NCBI GenBank assembly: GCA_034359265.1
Contig: CP136896.1
Coordinates: 15,965,501 to 16,029,500, forward strand
Direction of reading: 5' to 3'
DNA from: Canna indica
Lineage: Eukaryota; Streptophyta; Magnoliopsida; Zingiberales; Cannaceae
Length of the DNA stretch: 64,000 nucleotides
The notes under the pieces were generated by a model. That model made no database searches. It had not been told where the DNA came from and worked only from the letters and a program-made list of their open reading frames with translations. Below, one piece after another: positions 1 to 10,577 of this stretch. Every line of letters begins with the position of its first letter. Positions within the stretch are counted from its first letter, which is position 1. A program made the translations under genes and the position numbers.

Positions 1-1349
1 CGCCGAATTTCTCAAGGCTCTTGTTTTCCTTGCGTTCTTCCTCCTTCTTGTGAGTGGATCCTTTCCCTAGTGCCCTATATGCGACTTTCTAAGTCATGGC
101 CGAACCTAGTCATTTGAGGATGATTTCTAAAATTTTGTTGTTCCATATTGTTTGATTTGTTGTAATCCCTAAAACCGGGTTATTGAGGTTGAAGAATTGA
201 TGTTGAGGGGATGCTTTGTGGCAGCCCTAGGGAAGGGCTGTCCTCTTTCCTTAGGGCGGCGGTATGTAGCTAGAATTAGAGGATAAATACTTTTGTTTGA
301 TTCTTCATAATCTATTGGTTAGTTGTTCCTATAATGATTAAATTCTTGAAAGGAATTAGTGCTAGAGGCATAGGATTTAGTTTAGGGCATCCCTATACTT
401 TTAAGGGCCAGTCATAAGGTCCAACTCCGGGTAGGGTGTCATGCTGAAATTTCATAGATTTGGATGCTGAAATTTCATATATATTGAAATGTTGAAATTT
501 CCTATATTATGTGCTGAAATTATACATGTTGATATGCTGAAATTTTACATGTTGATATGCTGAAATTATATACATTGATGTGCTGAAATTATAGATGTTG
601 ATGTGCTGAAATTTTACATGTTGATATGCTGAAATTATATACATTGATGTGCTGAAATTATACATGTTGATGTGCTGAAATGTTACATGTTGATATGCTG
701 AAATTATATACATTGATGTGCTGGAATTCATGTGTTAGCTGCTAAAGGTTCATATGGTTGATTCCTAAATTATCTAGTGTTGTGCTGAAAAATTTAGTCA
801 AATTCATGCTGAATTGTTTTAGTAGTTTGGGTAATCAGTTTAATGCGGAAGGTACTGATGTAACCTACCGATCTTCACGTAAGATATGTTTTAGAAATAT
901 AGAATGTACTTAGGAAACCTGAACAGTAACATGGGGATAGGAAATGGACGATTTCAATAAGCTGGAATTTTCATAGTGCAAGTTAATCGGGCCGAGATGC
1001 GGGCTCGGTGTGATGTTCCTAATCCATCATAAACAATTGGGGTTTAGTTGTACCAGGGGTAAGTGAACCTTGAGTGTGGTGACATGAAGATGCGACCCTC
1101 GAGTAGTGGTCCGGGCCATATTGGGCCGAGTGGTTCGCACAACGCACGAGGTGTTTATGGGCCTTATTAGGCCGAGTGGTGCGCTCCGCGCACGAGTTAG
1201 GCTGGTTGGCCGAGTAGTGTGCGTAGCGCACAGGATGACTATGGGCCGTGTACATGATGAGTGGTACGCACAACGTACGAGCGATCATGGGTCGGAGGGC
1301 CTTCCCGACCGAGTGGGTACTGGTTCTAAAGGGCCTTCCTAGACCAGTG
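1..1349 (+). repeat. R1 repeat family, left part of plus-strand copy
   Basis: This stretch has no credible gene. It begins with a C/T-rich leader, continues through text rich in CTGAAATTTCAT-like words, and ends in the first unit of a minisatellite (GGGCCTTCCTAGACCAGTG). The same ordered landmarks occur reversed at 33235-34616 and 49095-50160. Its continuation is at 9857-10577, where it ends in TTTTGGGGCGTGACA, a typical LTR-like terminus. I infer a solo LTR or similar repeat of about 2 kb split by a later insertion. The true left edge may lie outside the window. Confidence 0.5.
512..728. repeat. 23-bp minisatellite with a 3-unit higher-order period
   Basis: The word TGCTGAAATT recurs at 512, 535, 558, 581, 604, 627, 650, 673 and 696, exactly every 23 bp, with a variant (TGCTGGAATT) at 719. 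Units alternate in a partly regular order of three variants (TTTTACATGTTGATA, ATATACATTGATG, ATACATGTTGATG types), giving a 69-bp higher-order period. Because 69 is a multiple of three, the array is open on the minus strand, but that is a by-product of the repeat. Confidence 0.9.
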
Positions 1350-1535
1350 TGTTGGCCTAAGGTTTTCTACCTTGGCCTTAATTTCGGTTTTGATGATAAC
1401 AAACATGAAACTAATGTTTCATTGAGAAATCTTTCAGGTTTCAAGTCGATTAACGCACGACGTCCCCGATCGAAAAACTCGAAGAAATCGGCAAGGACGC
1501 TCGTCGACGCTCGGGATTCTTCGGGAAGTTAGAGT
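1350..1535 (+). mobile_element. Left piece of an LTR (gag-only family) with CAGTG target duplication
   Basis: The sequence starts TGTTGGCCTAAGG and matches the start of the LTR at 55301 and, reversed, the LTR edges at 3454 and 9074. The five bases before it (1345-1349, CAGTG) are repeated at 9857-9861, right after the LTR end CACCAACA at 9856. Pieces 1350-1535 and 9075-9856 are therefore the two ends of one plus-strand LTR, probably a solo LTR. It landed in the R1 minisatellite and was later opened by other insertions. Confidence 0.7.
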
Positions 1536-1862
1536 TTAGATTTAGGGTGTCTAGAATGTGATGTATTCCTCTTTATGATGCAAAGAACCCAAAAACCAAA
1601 TCTGAATCCCAAAATATGAAAACCCGAAAACCGCCCTGAAAATTCACTAAGCCTAGGGAGTTCCTTTGAGGGCTATATGACCTAGATATTTTCTTGACAC
1701 AAAAAATGACGATAATTATTCTTTGGGTAAAAACTAGATAACGAGATATTTTTATGGAATTTTTGGAAGCCTTTAGCCTACCCATACTTGACCTGGAAGA
1801 TTAGAGAACTTTTGTTTCCGAAAATTTGTACTAGACCCCAAAAACTAGATTTTGATTCTTAA
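1536..1862. other. Unassigned AT-leaning sequence between LTR piece and MITE
   Basis: No reading frame or repeat structure was recognised here. The LTR similarity fades near 1535. Similar unassigned sequence resumes after the MITE at 2741-2884. The boundary between the plus-strand LTR piece and the minus-strand element is therefore unresolved. Confidence 0.4.
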
Positions 1863-2740
1863 AGTGCTGTTTGGTTAGCGAAAACTATTTTCTTGTTTGG
1901 TTTCAATGAAACTGAAAACTTGGTTTCGAAAACTTGGTTTGGTTTCTAGTTTTCAGTTTTCTGAAAACGCGTTTGGTTAATGAAAATAACATCAGTTTTA
2001 GTTAGTTGAAACCAGTGAATATTTATTTGGTTATAAAAAATATTATTAATTTTCCTTGAAAATTTTTAGTAGTAATTAAATGTTTAGTTAGTTTACAAAA
2101 TTAAATGTTTGCTAATATGGTTATAAAATATTTATATGATTTAATGAATTAGGTTATTGGTAATTTAAGATTTTTTTTGTTCAATTAGATATAAAAATCA
2201 ATTAATAGTTATTATAAAATTTCAACAAAAAAAGTCCAATGGTCTAAAATTAGTTTTGATTAAATTATAAATAGATCAACTTTAAGAAAATTGTGTTATT
2301 TAAAATTTGGGTTTGAGTCAATTAGATATAAATTGGTTTAATTAAGTTGTAAATTTAAGATAATAGTTTAAGTTGAAATTGTTGATTTTTATTTTTATTT
2401 TTAAAAATTAGATAAACTTTGATTTATTTTTAAATTAATTAATTTTATAAAAAATATATTTATAATTATAAAGTTGTTACTGCATTTTGATAACGAAACC
2501 GATAGTCTCGAAACCACAGAAAACAACATTCTGGTGTTTTCATTTTTATTTAAAAAAATTGGTATCAAAAACAACATTCTGGTGTTTTCATTTTTATTTA
2601 AAAAAACTGGTTTCATTTTCATTCTGGTTTCGATTCAGTTTCATGAAAACGTTGAACCAAACATGTTTTCGTAAGTAGTTTTGGTTTCAGTGAAACTGAA
2701 ATCATGAAAATAGACTTGGTTTCGCTAACCAAACAGGCCC
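1863..2740. mobile_element. Tourist-like (PIF/Harbinger) MITE, 878 bp, TAA target duplication
   Basis: The left end AGTGCTGTTTGGTTAGCG is the inverted match of the right end, which reads GGGCCTGTTTGGTTAGCG on the minus strand. TAA flanks both sides (1860-1862 and 2741-2743), the three-base duplication typical of Tourist/Harbinger elements. Subterminal inverted copies of TTTGGTTTC and GAAACTGAAA extend the foldback. The interior is AT-rich and contains a tandem copy of an approximately 60-bp segment (ATTCTGGTGTTTTCATTTTT at about 2529 and 2577). There is no transposase, so it would be non-autonomous. Confidence 0.85.
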
Positions 2741-2884
2741 TAAGGATTTTGATTTTTTAGATATTTTTATTGAATCCAAATGAGGGTAATCCTTATATAA
2801 TATTTATGTTTTAAAGTTATTAAATATTATATAAGTAGACTTAGCGAAGATGGAACCAGAAAACGAACAAACAAGGCAAAGAAA

Positions 2885-3454
2885 TCTGCGCTGCCCAGGT
2901 TTGGTCGCGATCTCACATCTACAATAAACGCAGGTCAGTCGACCTACTGGTCGACCGCCAGGCTTACTGCCTATTTCAGGCCTCTGTCGATCGACCGACC
3001 GGTCGACTGAAGTAGCCACTTCCTATTTTAGGAAATGTTCGATCGACTGATCGGTCGACCGATAAGGCTATTGCCTGATACCTTACCCTATTCGGTCAAC
3101 CACCCGATCGACCAAATTTAGGCTGAAACTTATTTTTCAGACTATTTTCTTCCGCGCTTTGTCTTCGGGTTTCGGATTTCAATGAGCATCATCTTGGAGA
3201 GCTTTCATGTGATCTTTGAGCCCGTCCAATGCGACTTTGGTGCACTCGTCGATCTTTGAGAAACTTCCGCGACGAACCCTAGCGTGACGATCAATGTCCT
3301 TCCAATTTCTGATTTCTTCCGATATTTTCGATCGAGGACATCGAATGCTAATTGATATGGAACCAAAAACATATTCTCAATGAAATCATTAGTCCCGTGT
3401 TTGTTATCATCCAAAATCGAGATTAAGGCTAAGGTTGAAAACCTAAAGCCAACA
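2885..3454 (-). repeat. 3' LTR of gag-only copy 1, partial
   Basis: This matches the LTR at 7549-9074 over its first part, including the stretch rich in GTCGAC and CGATCG words. On the minus strand it starts TGTTGGCTTTAGG directly after the polypurine tract. The expected second half, including the LTR end CACCAACA, is missing. The LTR is therefore truncated or was lost by recombination. Confidence 0.7.
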
Positions 3455-6120
3455 ATCTCCCTCTTTTTGAAGATGACAAACATCCTTAAGAAAATATATA
3501 ATCATTGAAGCACAAGGATATCAACTAAGGGATTTCTTCCCCTATCAACATGCATATTTATGAGATTGAACTCCCCCTATCTATATGCATGAATTTCCTA
3601 TATTTTCCTCCCCTTTACCTATCTTTTCTCCCCATTTTAACTATACATTTCTCCATAGTTTTCTCCCCCTTTATACCTATACTCTTCTCCCCCTTTATCA
3701 TATACTCTTCTCCCCCTTTTGACATCAATCAAAAAGGGCAAGAAGAAAGGACATTCTAATCAAAGGGATGAAACACAATTATTTTTTCATGAAGTTGAGA
3801 CTCTAAGGAGTATTTTTCATGGAACATGAAAATCTCAACCAAAGGGATGGAAAACAAATTTTGATATGAAACAAAATCATACGTGATAAGAAAGGAGTGA
3901 TAGATACAATTCAAAACAAAAACATGTATGCACTCAAGTATGAATATTGTTTCTTTTTCATGACATTTTTTTAATTTCATTCAAACTTTCAAAGTGCCAA
4001 GATATGGTCATTTAACTCATGTATTAAGTTTGAAGTGAAACTAATGTCATTTGATCTAAATATGAACTTAGCATGTTTTCATTTGAAATAAGCATGAAAG
4101 ACATAAAAATACTAAGTCTCAAGTTTTGCTATCTACTCATATTTTCTTAAACTTAGACATTTGGACATCTAACATGAGATAATGTAAGTTTATGAATTAA
4201 GTTTTGGCTTAAGATGAAATTTTTAATTTACATTGTTGACTTAGGTCAACCTATACTTCAAGATTTAAAAAAAACAAGCTTTTAAGTTTATACAAAATCA
4301 TATTTTTGACAAATATTTTTGAAACCAATTATTGGATGAAAATTTTGATACCATGTTCCACAAATATTTTTGAAACATGTTCCACAAATATGGATAAAAA
4401 ATAAAACCTTTAGGTCAACTTGTTGACTTGAGTCAACTTGGTTCAAAAGAGATTTTCATGAAATCACCTCTATGTCATTTTATTCATATTCATATGAATT
4501 TTCTATTTTAAGTGCATGGAAACATGTCATACCTATTCATAAACATGTTTATGAAGTTTGGACTTAAAATCATATGTCCAAGTCAATTTGTTGACTTAGG
4601 TCAGTCTTTTCAAGCTTAAGTCCTCTAAATTGACTTAGTTTTCAATTTGTTTAATCTCTTATGAATTTTCAATTTTAAGCAAATGACAACTAATCATTAA
4701 CACACATAAACATGTTCATCAAATTTTCAACTTAAGATGAAGTCTCTAAAGAAAAGTATTAACCTAGTTCAATTTCATAAATTTCATAAATATCATGATA
4801 TCATGAAATGAGCTAAGTTATCAAGATTTTTCTTACTCATGAAGATTTAAATATTTATCATGCAAAATCAATCATGAGTATAGAGGCATCATTAAAGCAT
4901 ACATATTCAATTATTTTACAAAGATTTTTGCCAAAATTAAATTCATACATTTTTCTTGAAAATTTGCCCAACTTTTCATATCTTTTTTCATTTTATTTTA
5001 GATAGCATAGCTTTCCAATTCTTAACTTGCAAGTAGACATCATTAGTATTATAATGAAATAATATGTCAACTAGCAAGCTAACATACTAAATAACAAGGT
5101 TTAATGCAAAGTTTCATTAAAAAAAAATTCAACCTATGCTAGATAGTAAAGATTCATTTTAAAGAAAGTTTTCATGATATCTAAATGAATCTAGGAAGAT
5201 CTTAAGATGTGAACTATTTGAGAAATAAGATCTCTACCTATGTTAAACTAGTTTGGACTTACAAGAAGATCTCTAATAATAGATATTTACCTAGAACAAG
5301 TTTCATTCAATGAAATTTGTCTAACTACTAAAGTTCTACCTACTCATGAAAATTCAAGGATTTTAACATGTGATTCTAATCATGAGTATAGAGACATACT
5401 TTAATCTTAAGCATTGAGGTATAACACTAAGATTTTGAATTTACCAAGGTTATAGCCTATTCATGATGATCTAACCAAACTAATTTTTTTCTTCCTAGTT
5501 AGACTTCCTAAAATACATATAACTTGCAAGTAAGCTACACTAATATTTTTAAAGAAAATATAGCTACTTAGCAAGCTAACTCAACCAAAAAGCAAAGAGA
5601 AGCATTAAGTATCATTATCAAATATCACTTTGCTAAATGGTTTCAAATTCGTTTCAAAATGAAATCGAGTGATATCAAAACGAATTTTAAGAGATCACAA
5701 AAATAATAAATGAAAAATATAATCTCCAACCCTTCCTATTGGTTGAAAATGGAAAGCCACAATTGGCCTATGATTTAGAACCGCAAGATCGCTTAGGCCC
5801 ATTACAGGCCACCGGGGTCTCCGAAGAGACCGAAAATCAAAAACTCAAAAATCATTTTCAAAAGAACTCTTTTACAATAGCGGGGAAAACAACTCAAATT
5901 AGATATGTATCATAGTCTTCAACTAAAATAAAACAAGCTAAAGTAAGGAGATGATACTAAAATGCTTTTGATGCCAACTTTACCATAGACATCTAGATGA
6001 CTCGAAGTTGCAACTTTGAAATGGTTCACTCTTTGAATCCTCAAGCAACTTCAATTAACCACCTTCATCTCACCCTTGTGTGGTAGCTCCCCCTACAAGA
6101 GAAGATGAGACTTTTGGTAC
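3455..6120 (-). other. Non-coding interior of gag-only copy 1
   Basis: This is AT-rich sequence with no long frame on either strand. It has recurrent CATGTTTATGAAGTTTGGAC-type and GTTGACTTAGGTCA-type words. Matching motifs recur reversed at 58290-59687, for example the CGGTCTCTTCGAAGACC-like segment at about 58530 against 5817-5834. This spacer sits where pol would be expected in an ordinary LTR retrotransposon. Confidence 0.6.
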
Positions 6121-7480
6121 CTAAATGACTTTGGGTCCTAGGGGGTTAGTGGGCTTAGGTACCCAAAGTGTCTTCAGAACACTTGTGTTCATTTTGAATG
6201 CGCATTCATATATAGCATGCCCAAATACACCACAACAAAAATAATATCCATGAAACTTTTTATTTTCCCTATGAACATGTGATTTATCACTAGAATGCTT
6301 GATATGTGAGCTATGCAGAGAATAAGCATTCTTATGCGAAACATTTTTCTTTTGAGTATGAGGTTTGATGTTAGAATGTTTGATATGAGAAGCATGATGA
6401 GCATAAGCATTCTTGAAAGAGACATTTGTATTTTTAGAATTCTTAGAAGATGAATTGCTAGATAGATTATTTACTTTCTTATTTAATAAAATAACCTCAC
6501 TTTTCAAATCATTCATTGATCTTTGAATAGCTTGCATTTGAGTTTTTAACATGCTATTTTCATTTTTTAAAGTTTCATTTTTATGTTTCAAATCATTAAC
6601 TTCTAGAGTTAATGTATCATGGCATGTATCAATCATGCTAGTTTTTAATTTTTCATTTTCACTCTTCAACTCATGCACATGATTGACAAGCTTCAAGTTT
6701 TCTTTCTTGATTTTTCTATTTTTCTTATTTGATTTCATGAGCATGGCATACATCTTCTTAGATTCTTCTAATAGCTCATCATAAGACATTCCTAAAGAAT
6801 TAGAGCTATTATCATCACTATCACTATCAATATTTTTAACATGACTAGAAGTGGAAGATTGTATCTCATTGTTATCATTCATGAGGCATTCTTTTGAGAT
6901 GGCTTCATAGTCATGAATAGAGGATGCTTCACTTGAGTAGGATGATGTGGAAGCATTTGATCTCCTCTTTGCCTTGTTCTTCATAGTAGGACAATTCTTC
7001 CTTACATGTCCTTTCTCTTGGCACAAGTGGCAAATTACCTTTCTCTTCCGGTTTTTAGATTTGCTTCTTTGACTGGAAGCACTATGGGCATCAAAATTGA
7101 GATTAGTAGTAGGTGAGTGACCATTGTCATCACCACCTTCATCAAAAGTAGTAATCTCTTCAGTCTTGGCATAATCATATAGCATGTTTAGAGTTGCCCA
7201 AATATCGAAAGCCGAAGTGCAATGCATGACTTTTTCAAATATGTTATTTTCTAATGAACAATATAAGCAATTTGTTGCCTTAGCATTTAGTTCAAACCTA
7301 TTAATTTGTTCTTGTGTCCATGCATCCATTTTTTTTCTTAGGTTCTACATATTATATCTTTACCATGTTGAATACACCTAAACTTTGAGTCTTTAGAAAT
7401 GTGTGCATCCTAGATTTCCATAGACCAAAGTTTGATTCATCGAACCTAGGGGGTGAAGACGCTACACTCTCTAGACTCAT
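6121..7480 (-). pseudogene. Retrotransposon gag with zinc knuckle, broken
   Basis: A capsid/nucleocapsid-type Gag. The probable start codon is at 7480-7478 and the first block runs to a TAA stop at 7352. After a one-base shift in an A run near 7330 the frame continues 7329-6121. Visible parts in order: a tryptophan-containing N-terminal Gag domain, a CX2CX4HX4C zinc knuckle (CHLCQEKGHVRKNC), a Ser/Asp-rich linker, a long Lys/Leu/Asn-rich coiled coil, a His-rich module present twice (AYxxHxSHIKHS), and a second knuckle-like motif (CCGVFGHAIYEC) lacking the first Cys. The homologous gag at 56676-58289 has the same order. It packages element RNA in living members; this copy cannot be translated intact. 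Confidence 0.75.
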
Positions 7481-7548
7481 TTCTAGATCAAGACGAATTG
7501 TAGAAGGGATGGTGAAATCATAATCTATGACCCGCTTTGATATCAAAT

Positions 7549-9074
7549 GTGGGCGAAATGACGAAACTAGACGGGGGTGAATAGTGTGTTTACTAAATCT
7601 ATTAGCCTAAATTCTAATTTTAATCATTTACTTAATTTGTTTAGGAAATTTGTGATTTTACGATTGGATGCGGAAGTGATAAATAATCAAGCAAATAAAA
7701 CAAACAATTAAAAGCAATGCAAACACAGAATTTATAGTGGTTCGGCCCCAATGCATACTCCACTACATAAGCACCCCGCTTAGGATTTCCAAACTAGTTT
7801 TACTAGATTAATTTACGTTTCCCTTACACAGAGGACTTTTCATCGAAGAGACGCACTCTCGACCTAAGGCACTTCCACACCCGGAAGTCACCGCCTTCTT
7901 ATCGAGGTCCTCTTCCACCTCAACCCTAAGGGACAACTAAACTAATCCTAGTAAATACTACATTTACACAAGTATACACAAGTGGCTTTACTCCTTCTAC
8001 CAAAGATACCACTTCACCCAATTCAAGACCTAACACCCGGTCTTACAAACTCAAATTAAACAAATAGTTAAAATAACAGATAAAATATAATTAAAAGAGC
8101 TAAATAATAAAACCAATATTTGCAAGCTCCTTTCACAGCCTTGGAACCTCCAACTCGTCGAGGGGATGAGCTTGAGTCAGTTTTCGAGTTGAGGCAGCAG
8201 CTGGCGCTTGAAGAATGAACTCGATGGAGAAGCAGAGCGCAAGCTTTAAATCTTTTGGAAGACTCTAAATCTTCCTTTTGAATACTCAATGAACTCTGTT
8301 AGAATGAAGGAAGAATGTTAAATAAATCATATAAGGGTGTATTTATACCCTCGAGAAGAAACGATAGCTCAACGGATAGTTTTCTATCCGTTGCAGGCCG
8401 CCGATCGAATGGTCGATCAACCGACTGTTCGACCGCTGCTCTTTACTCTGTGGTCGATCGATTGACGGGTCGACTGCCCAGACGCAAAAACATCGATCTT
8501 GATCTTCGGTCGACCCATCGGTCGACCGTCACGATCTCGCATCTATAACAAACGTAGGTCGGTCGATCGACTAGTCGACCGCCAGGCTTACTGCCTATTT
8601 CAGGCCTTTGTCGGTCGACCGATCGGTCAACCAAAGTAGCCATTGCCTATTTTAGGTAGTGTTCGATCTACCGATAAGGCTACTGTCTGATACCTTACCC
8701 TATTTGGTCGATCGCCCAGTCGATCGATTTTAGGCTGAAACTTATTTTTCAGCCTATTTTCTTCCGCGCTTTGTCTTCGGGTTCCGGCTTTCAACGAGCA
8801 TCATCTTGGAGAGCTTTCATGTGATCTTTGAGCTCGTCCAATGCGACTTTGGTGCACTCATCGATCTTCAAGAAACTTCCACGACGAACCCGAGCACGAC
8901 GATCAATGTCCTTCCGATTTCTGATTTCTTTCGATATTTTCGATCGAGGACATCGAACGCTAATTGATATGGAACCTGAAATATATTCTCAATGAAATCA
9001 TTAGTCCCATGTTTGTTATCATCAAAACCATCAAAACCAAGATTAAGGCTAAGGTTGAAAACCTAAAGCCAACA
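7549..9074 (-). repeat. 5' LTR of gag-only copy 1, 1526 bp
   Basis: On the minus strand it runs from TGTTGGCTTTAGG (9074) to a degraded end where CACCAACA is expected (7549), followed by a mutated primer site. It shares blocks with 55301-56606, such as the CCTAAGCGGGGTGCTTAGG palindrome and the segment that reads TTCGGCCCCAATG on the plus strand at 7741-7753. Its first third is dense in GTCGAC and CGATCG palindromes. Confidence 0.75.
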
Positions 9075-9856
9075 GTTGTTTCATGCCATCTCCTCAAGGC
9101 TTATAAAGAGAAGCCTTAGCAAGCCTTCCACCCATTATCCAATATACTTTGAGCCATATTTGATGATCCTTGAGCTTGATTGAGCCACCATTCTTGAAAT
9201 CCCTAGCTTTGATCTCTCAACTCCTTGGGTAAGCCTTGACTTCATTGATTCACAATCAAAGGCATCAAGAGGAAGCTATAAAACTTTGTTTGGAGCTAAG
9301 TATAAGTTGTTTTATTTATTGCTCCATTAAGTTGTGTATTTTCTTATTTATTTCATTGTATTTGAGCTTGTGAAGACCTAGGTTGTTAGGTCTTGAAATT
9401 GAGTGGTTGTCTTTGTGTTTGAGGCTTAATTCCACCGGTGTAAACATAGTTTACTAGGATTGGTTGAGTTGCCCCTTAGGTTGAGGTGGAAGAGTGCTCT
9501 CGGTGAAAAGACAGAGACTTCCGAGTGTGGAAGTGCCTTAGGTTGAGAGTGAGACTCTTCGGGTCAAAGTCCTCGTTGTAAGGGAAAGAATATTAATCTA
9601 GTAAAACTTAGTTTGGAAATCCTAAGCGGGGTGCTTAGGTAGTGGAGTACACATTGGGGCCGAACCACTATAAACAATTATGTTAGCATTGTTCTCTTTG
9701 TGTATCGCATTGTTTATCTTCATTACTCTCTTCCGCATTTAGTCGTTGAATTGTAAATTGCCTAAGTAGTTTAGGAAAAGTTTAAAATCGAAATTAGGCA
9801 ATAAGATTAGTTAACATACTATTCACTCCCCCTCTAGTGTGGTCATTTCACCAACA
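9075..9856 (+). mobile_element. Right piece of the outer plus-strand LTR
   Basis: This starts abruptly beside the minus-strand LTR and runs through a TATA-like segment (CTTATAAAGAGAAG near 9100), the CCTAAGCGGGGTGCTTAGG palindrome near 9620, and the LTR end GTCATTTCACCAACA at 9856. It is followed by the CAGTG target duplication. It parallels the second half of the LTR at 55301-56606. It is therefore the other end of the LTR that begins at 1350. Confidence 0.7.
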
Positions 9857-10030
9857 CAGTGAACCCGAGCAGAGATACAGTGGGTACTGGTTCTAGAGGG
9901 TCTTCCTAGACCAGTGAACCCGAGTAGGCATATAGTTGGGTACTGGTTCTAGAGGGCCTTCCTAGACCAGTGAGCCCGACGGGGAGAGTCAGTTGGACAC
10001 TGAGTCTAGAGGGCCTTCCTAGATCAGTGA
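9857..10030. repeat. Approximately 56-bp minisatellite (three units plus one at 1300-1349)
   Basis: Units read CAGTGAACCCGAG, a variable section, then GGTACTGGTTCTAGAGGG and CCTTCCTAGAC. Three consecutive units are visible here, and a further unit sits left of the inserted LTR at 1300-1349. Related units occur reversed near 33840-33890. The array belongs to repeat R1. Confidence 0.8.
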
Positions 10031-10577
10031 AATTGAGAAAATTAAGTGGTTAATTGGGATTTAGAAATTAGAGAGCATTTTCTGTAGAGTCAGATGAGAG
10101 TACATTCCTTATATAATTAAATTAACATCCGTACTCACTTGACATATTATATATTGTATTTACTAGATTTTATTGGCGAGGATTGACAGACCATTCACTG
10201 AGTTTTATACTCACTTTTATTTCTGTGTCTGTTTTACAGAGCGTGATTATGAGGTACGGCGCAGCTGATGACGACGGATTCCGATAGCGATCTCGTGAGC
10301 TAGTTGACGTAGTCGAGTCGAGTCTTGTTAGAACTGAGTATGTTAAAACATTAGTGTGATTGGAATGATAGTCTTTTTATTTCATGAACTCATAAGCTAG
10401 CATGTTTATCTTGTACTTCATAGACGTGATATTGAATTGTCATCATATGTTTATTTTTATGTTATAGTACGTTATCTCTTGGTTTTGGTGCTTGTTATAT
10501 CTTGATGTATGGTTTAGGCTTCAAGCTGTTAGACCGCACTCTAGCCGATCACGTGACTCAATTTTGGGGCGTGACAA
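10031..10577 (+). repeat. R1 repeat family, right part of plus-strand copy
   Basis: There is no coding frame. The segment ends in TTTTGGGGCGTGACA at 10577, a terminus shared (reversed) with 33235 (TGTCACGCCCC). Such ends are common in plant Ty3-type LTRs, so R1 is probably a solo LTR. No flanking duplication could be confirmed. Confidence 0.5.

Larger units (their letters stand above)
2885..9074 (-). mobile_element. Gag-only LTR retrotransposon, copy 1 (TR-GAG-like)
   Basis: On the minus strand the order is: LTR (9074-7549), a mutated Met-tRNA primer site near 7535-7546, a gag reading frame (7480-6121), 2.6 kb without coding capacity, a purine-rich polypurine tract (3455-3470), and a second LTR beginning at 3454. 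No protease, integrase, reverse transcriptase or RNase H motif was found. The same arrangement (LTR, gag, non-coding) occurs at 55301-59687, so loss of pol is probably a property of the family. This matches the described class of terminal-repeat elements with only a GAG domain (TR-GAG). The lower-coordinate edge is uncertain because LTR similarity ends near 2885. Confidence 0.7.

Noticed and set aside
507..731. 74-residue minus-strand frame with repeated peptide
   Set aside because: It is the translation of the 23-bp minisatellite; the frame stays open only because 69 is divisible by three.
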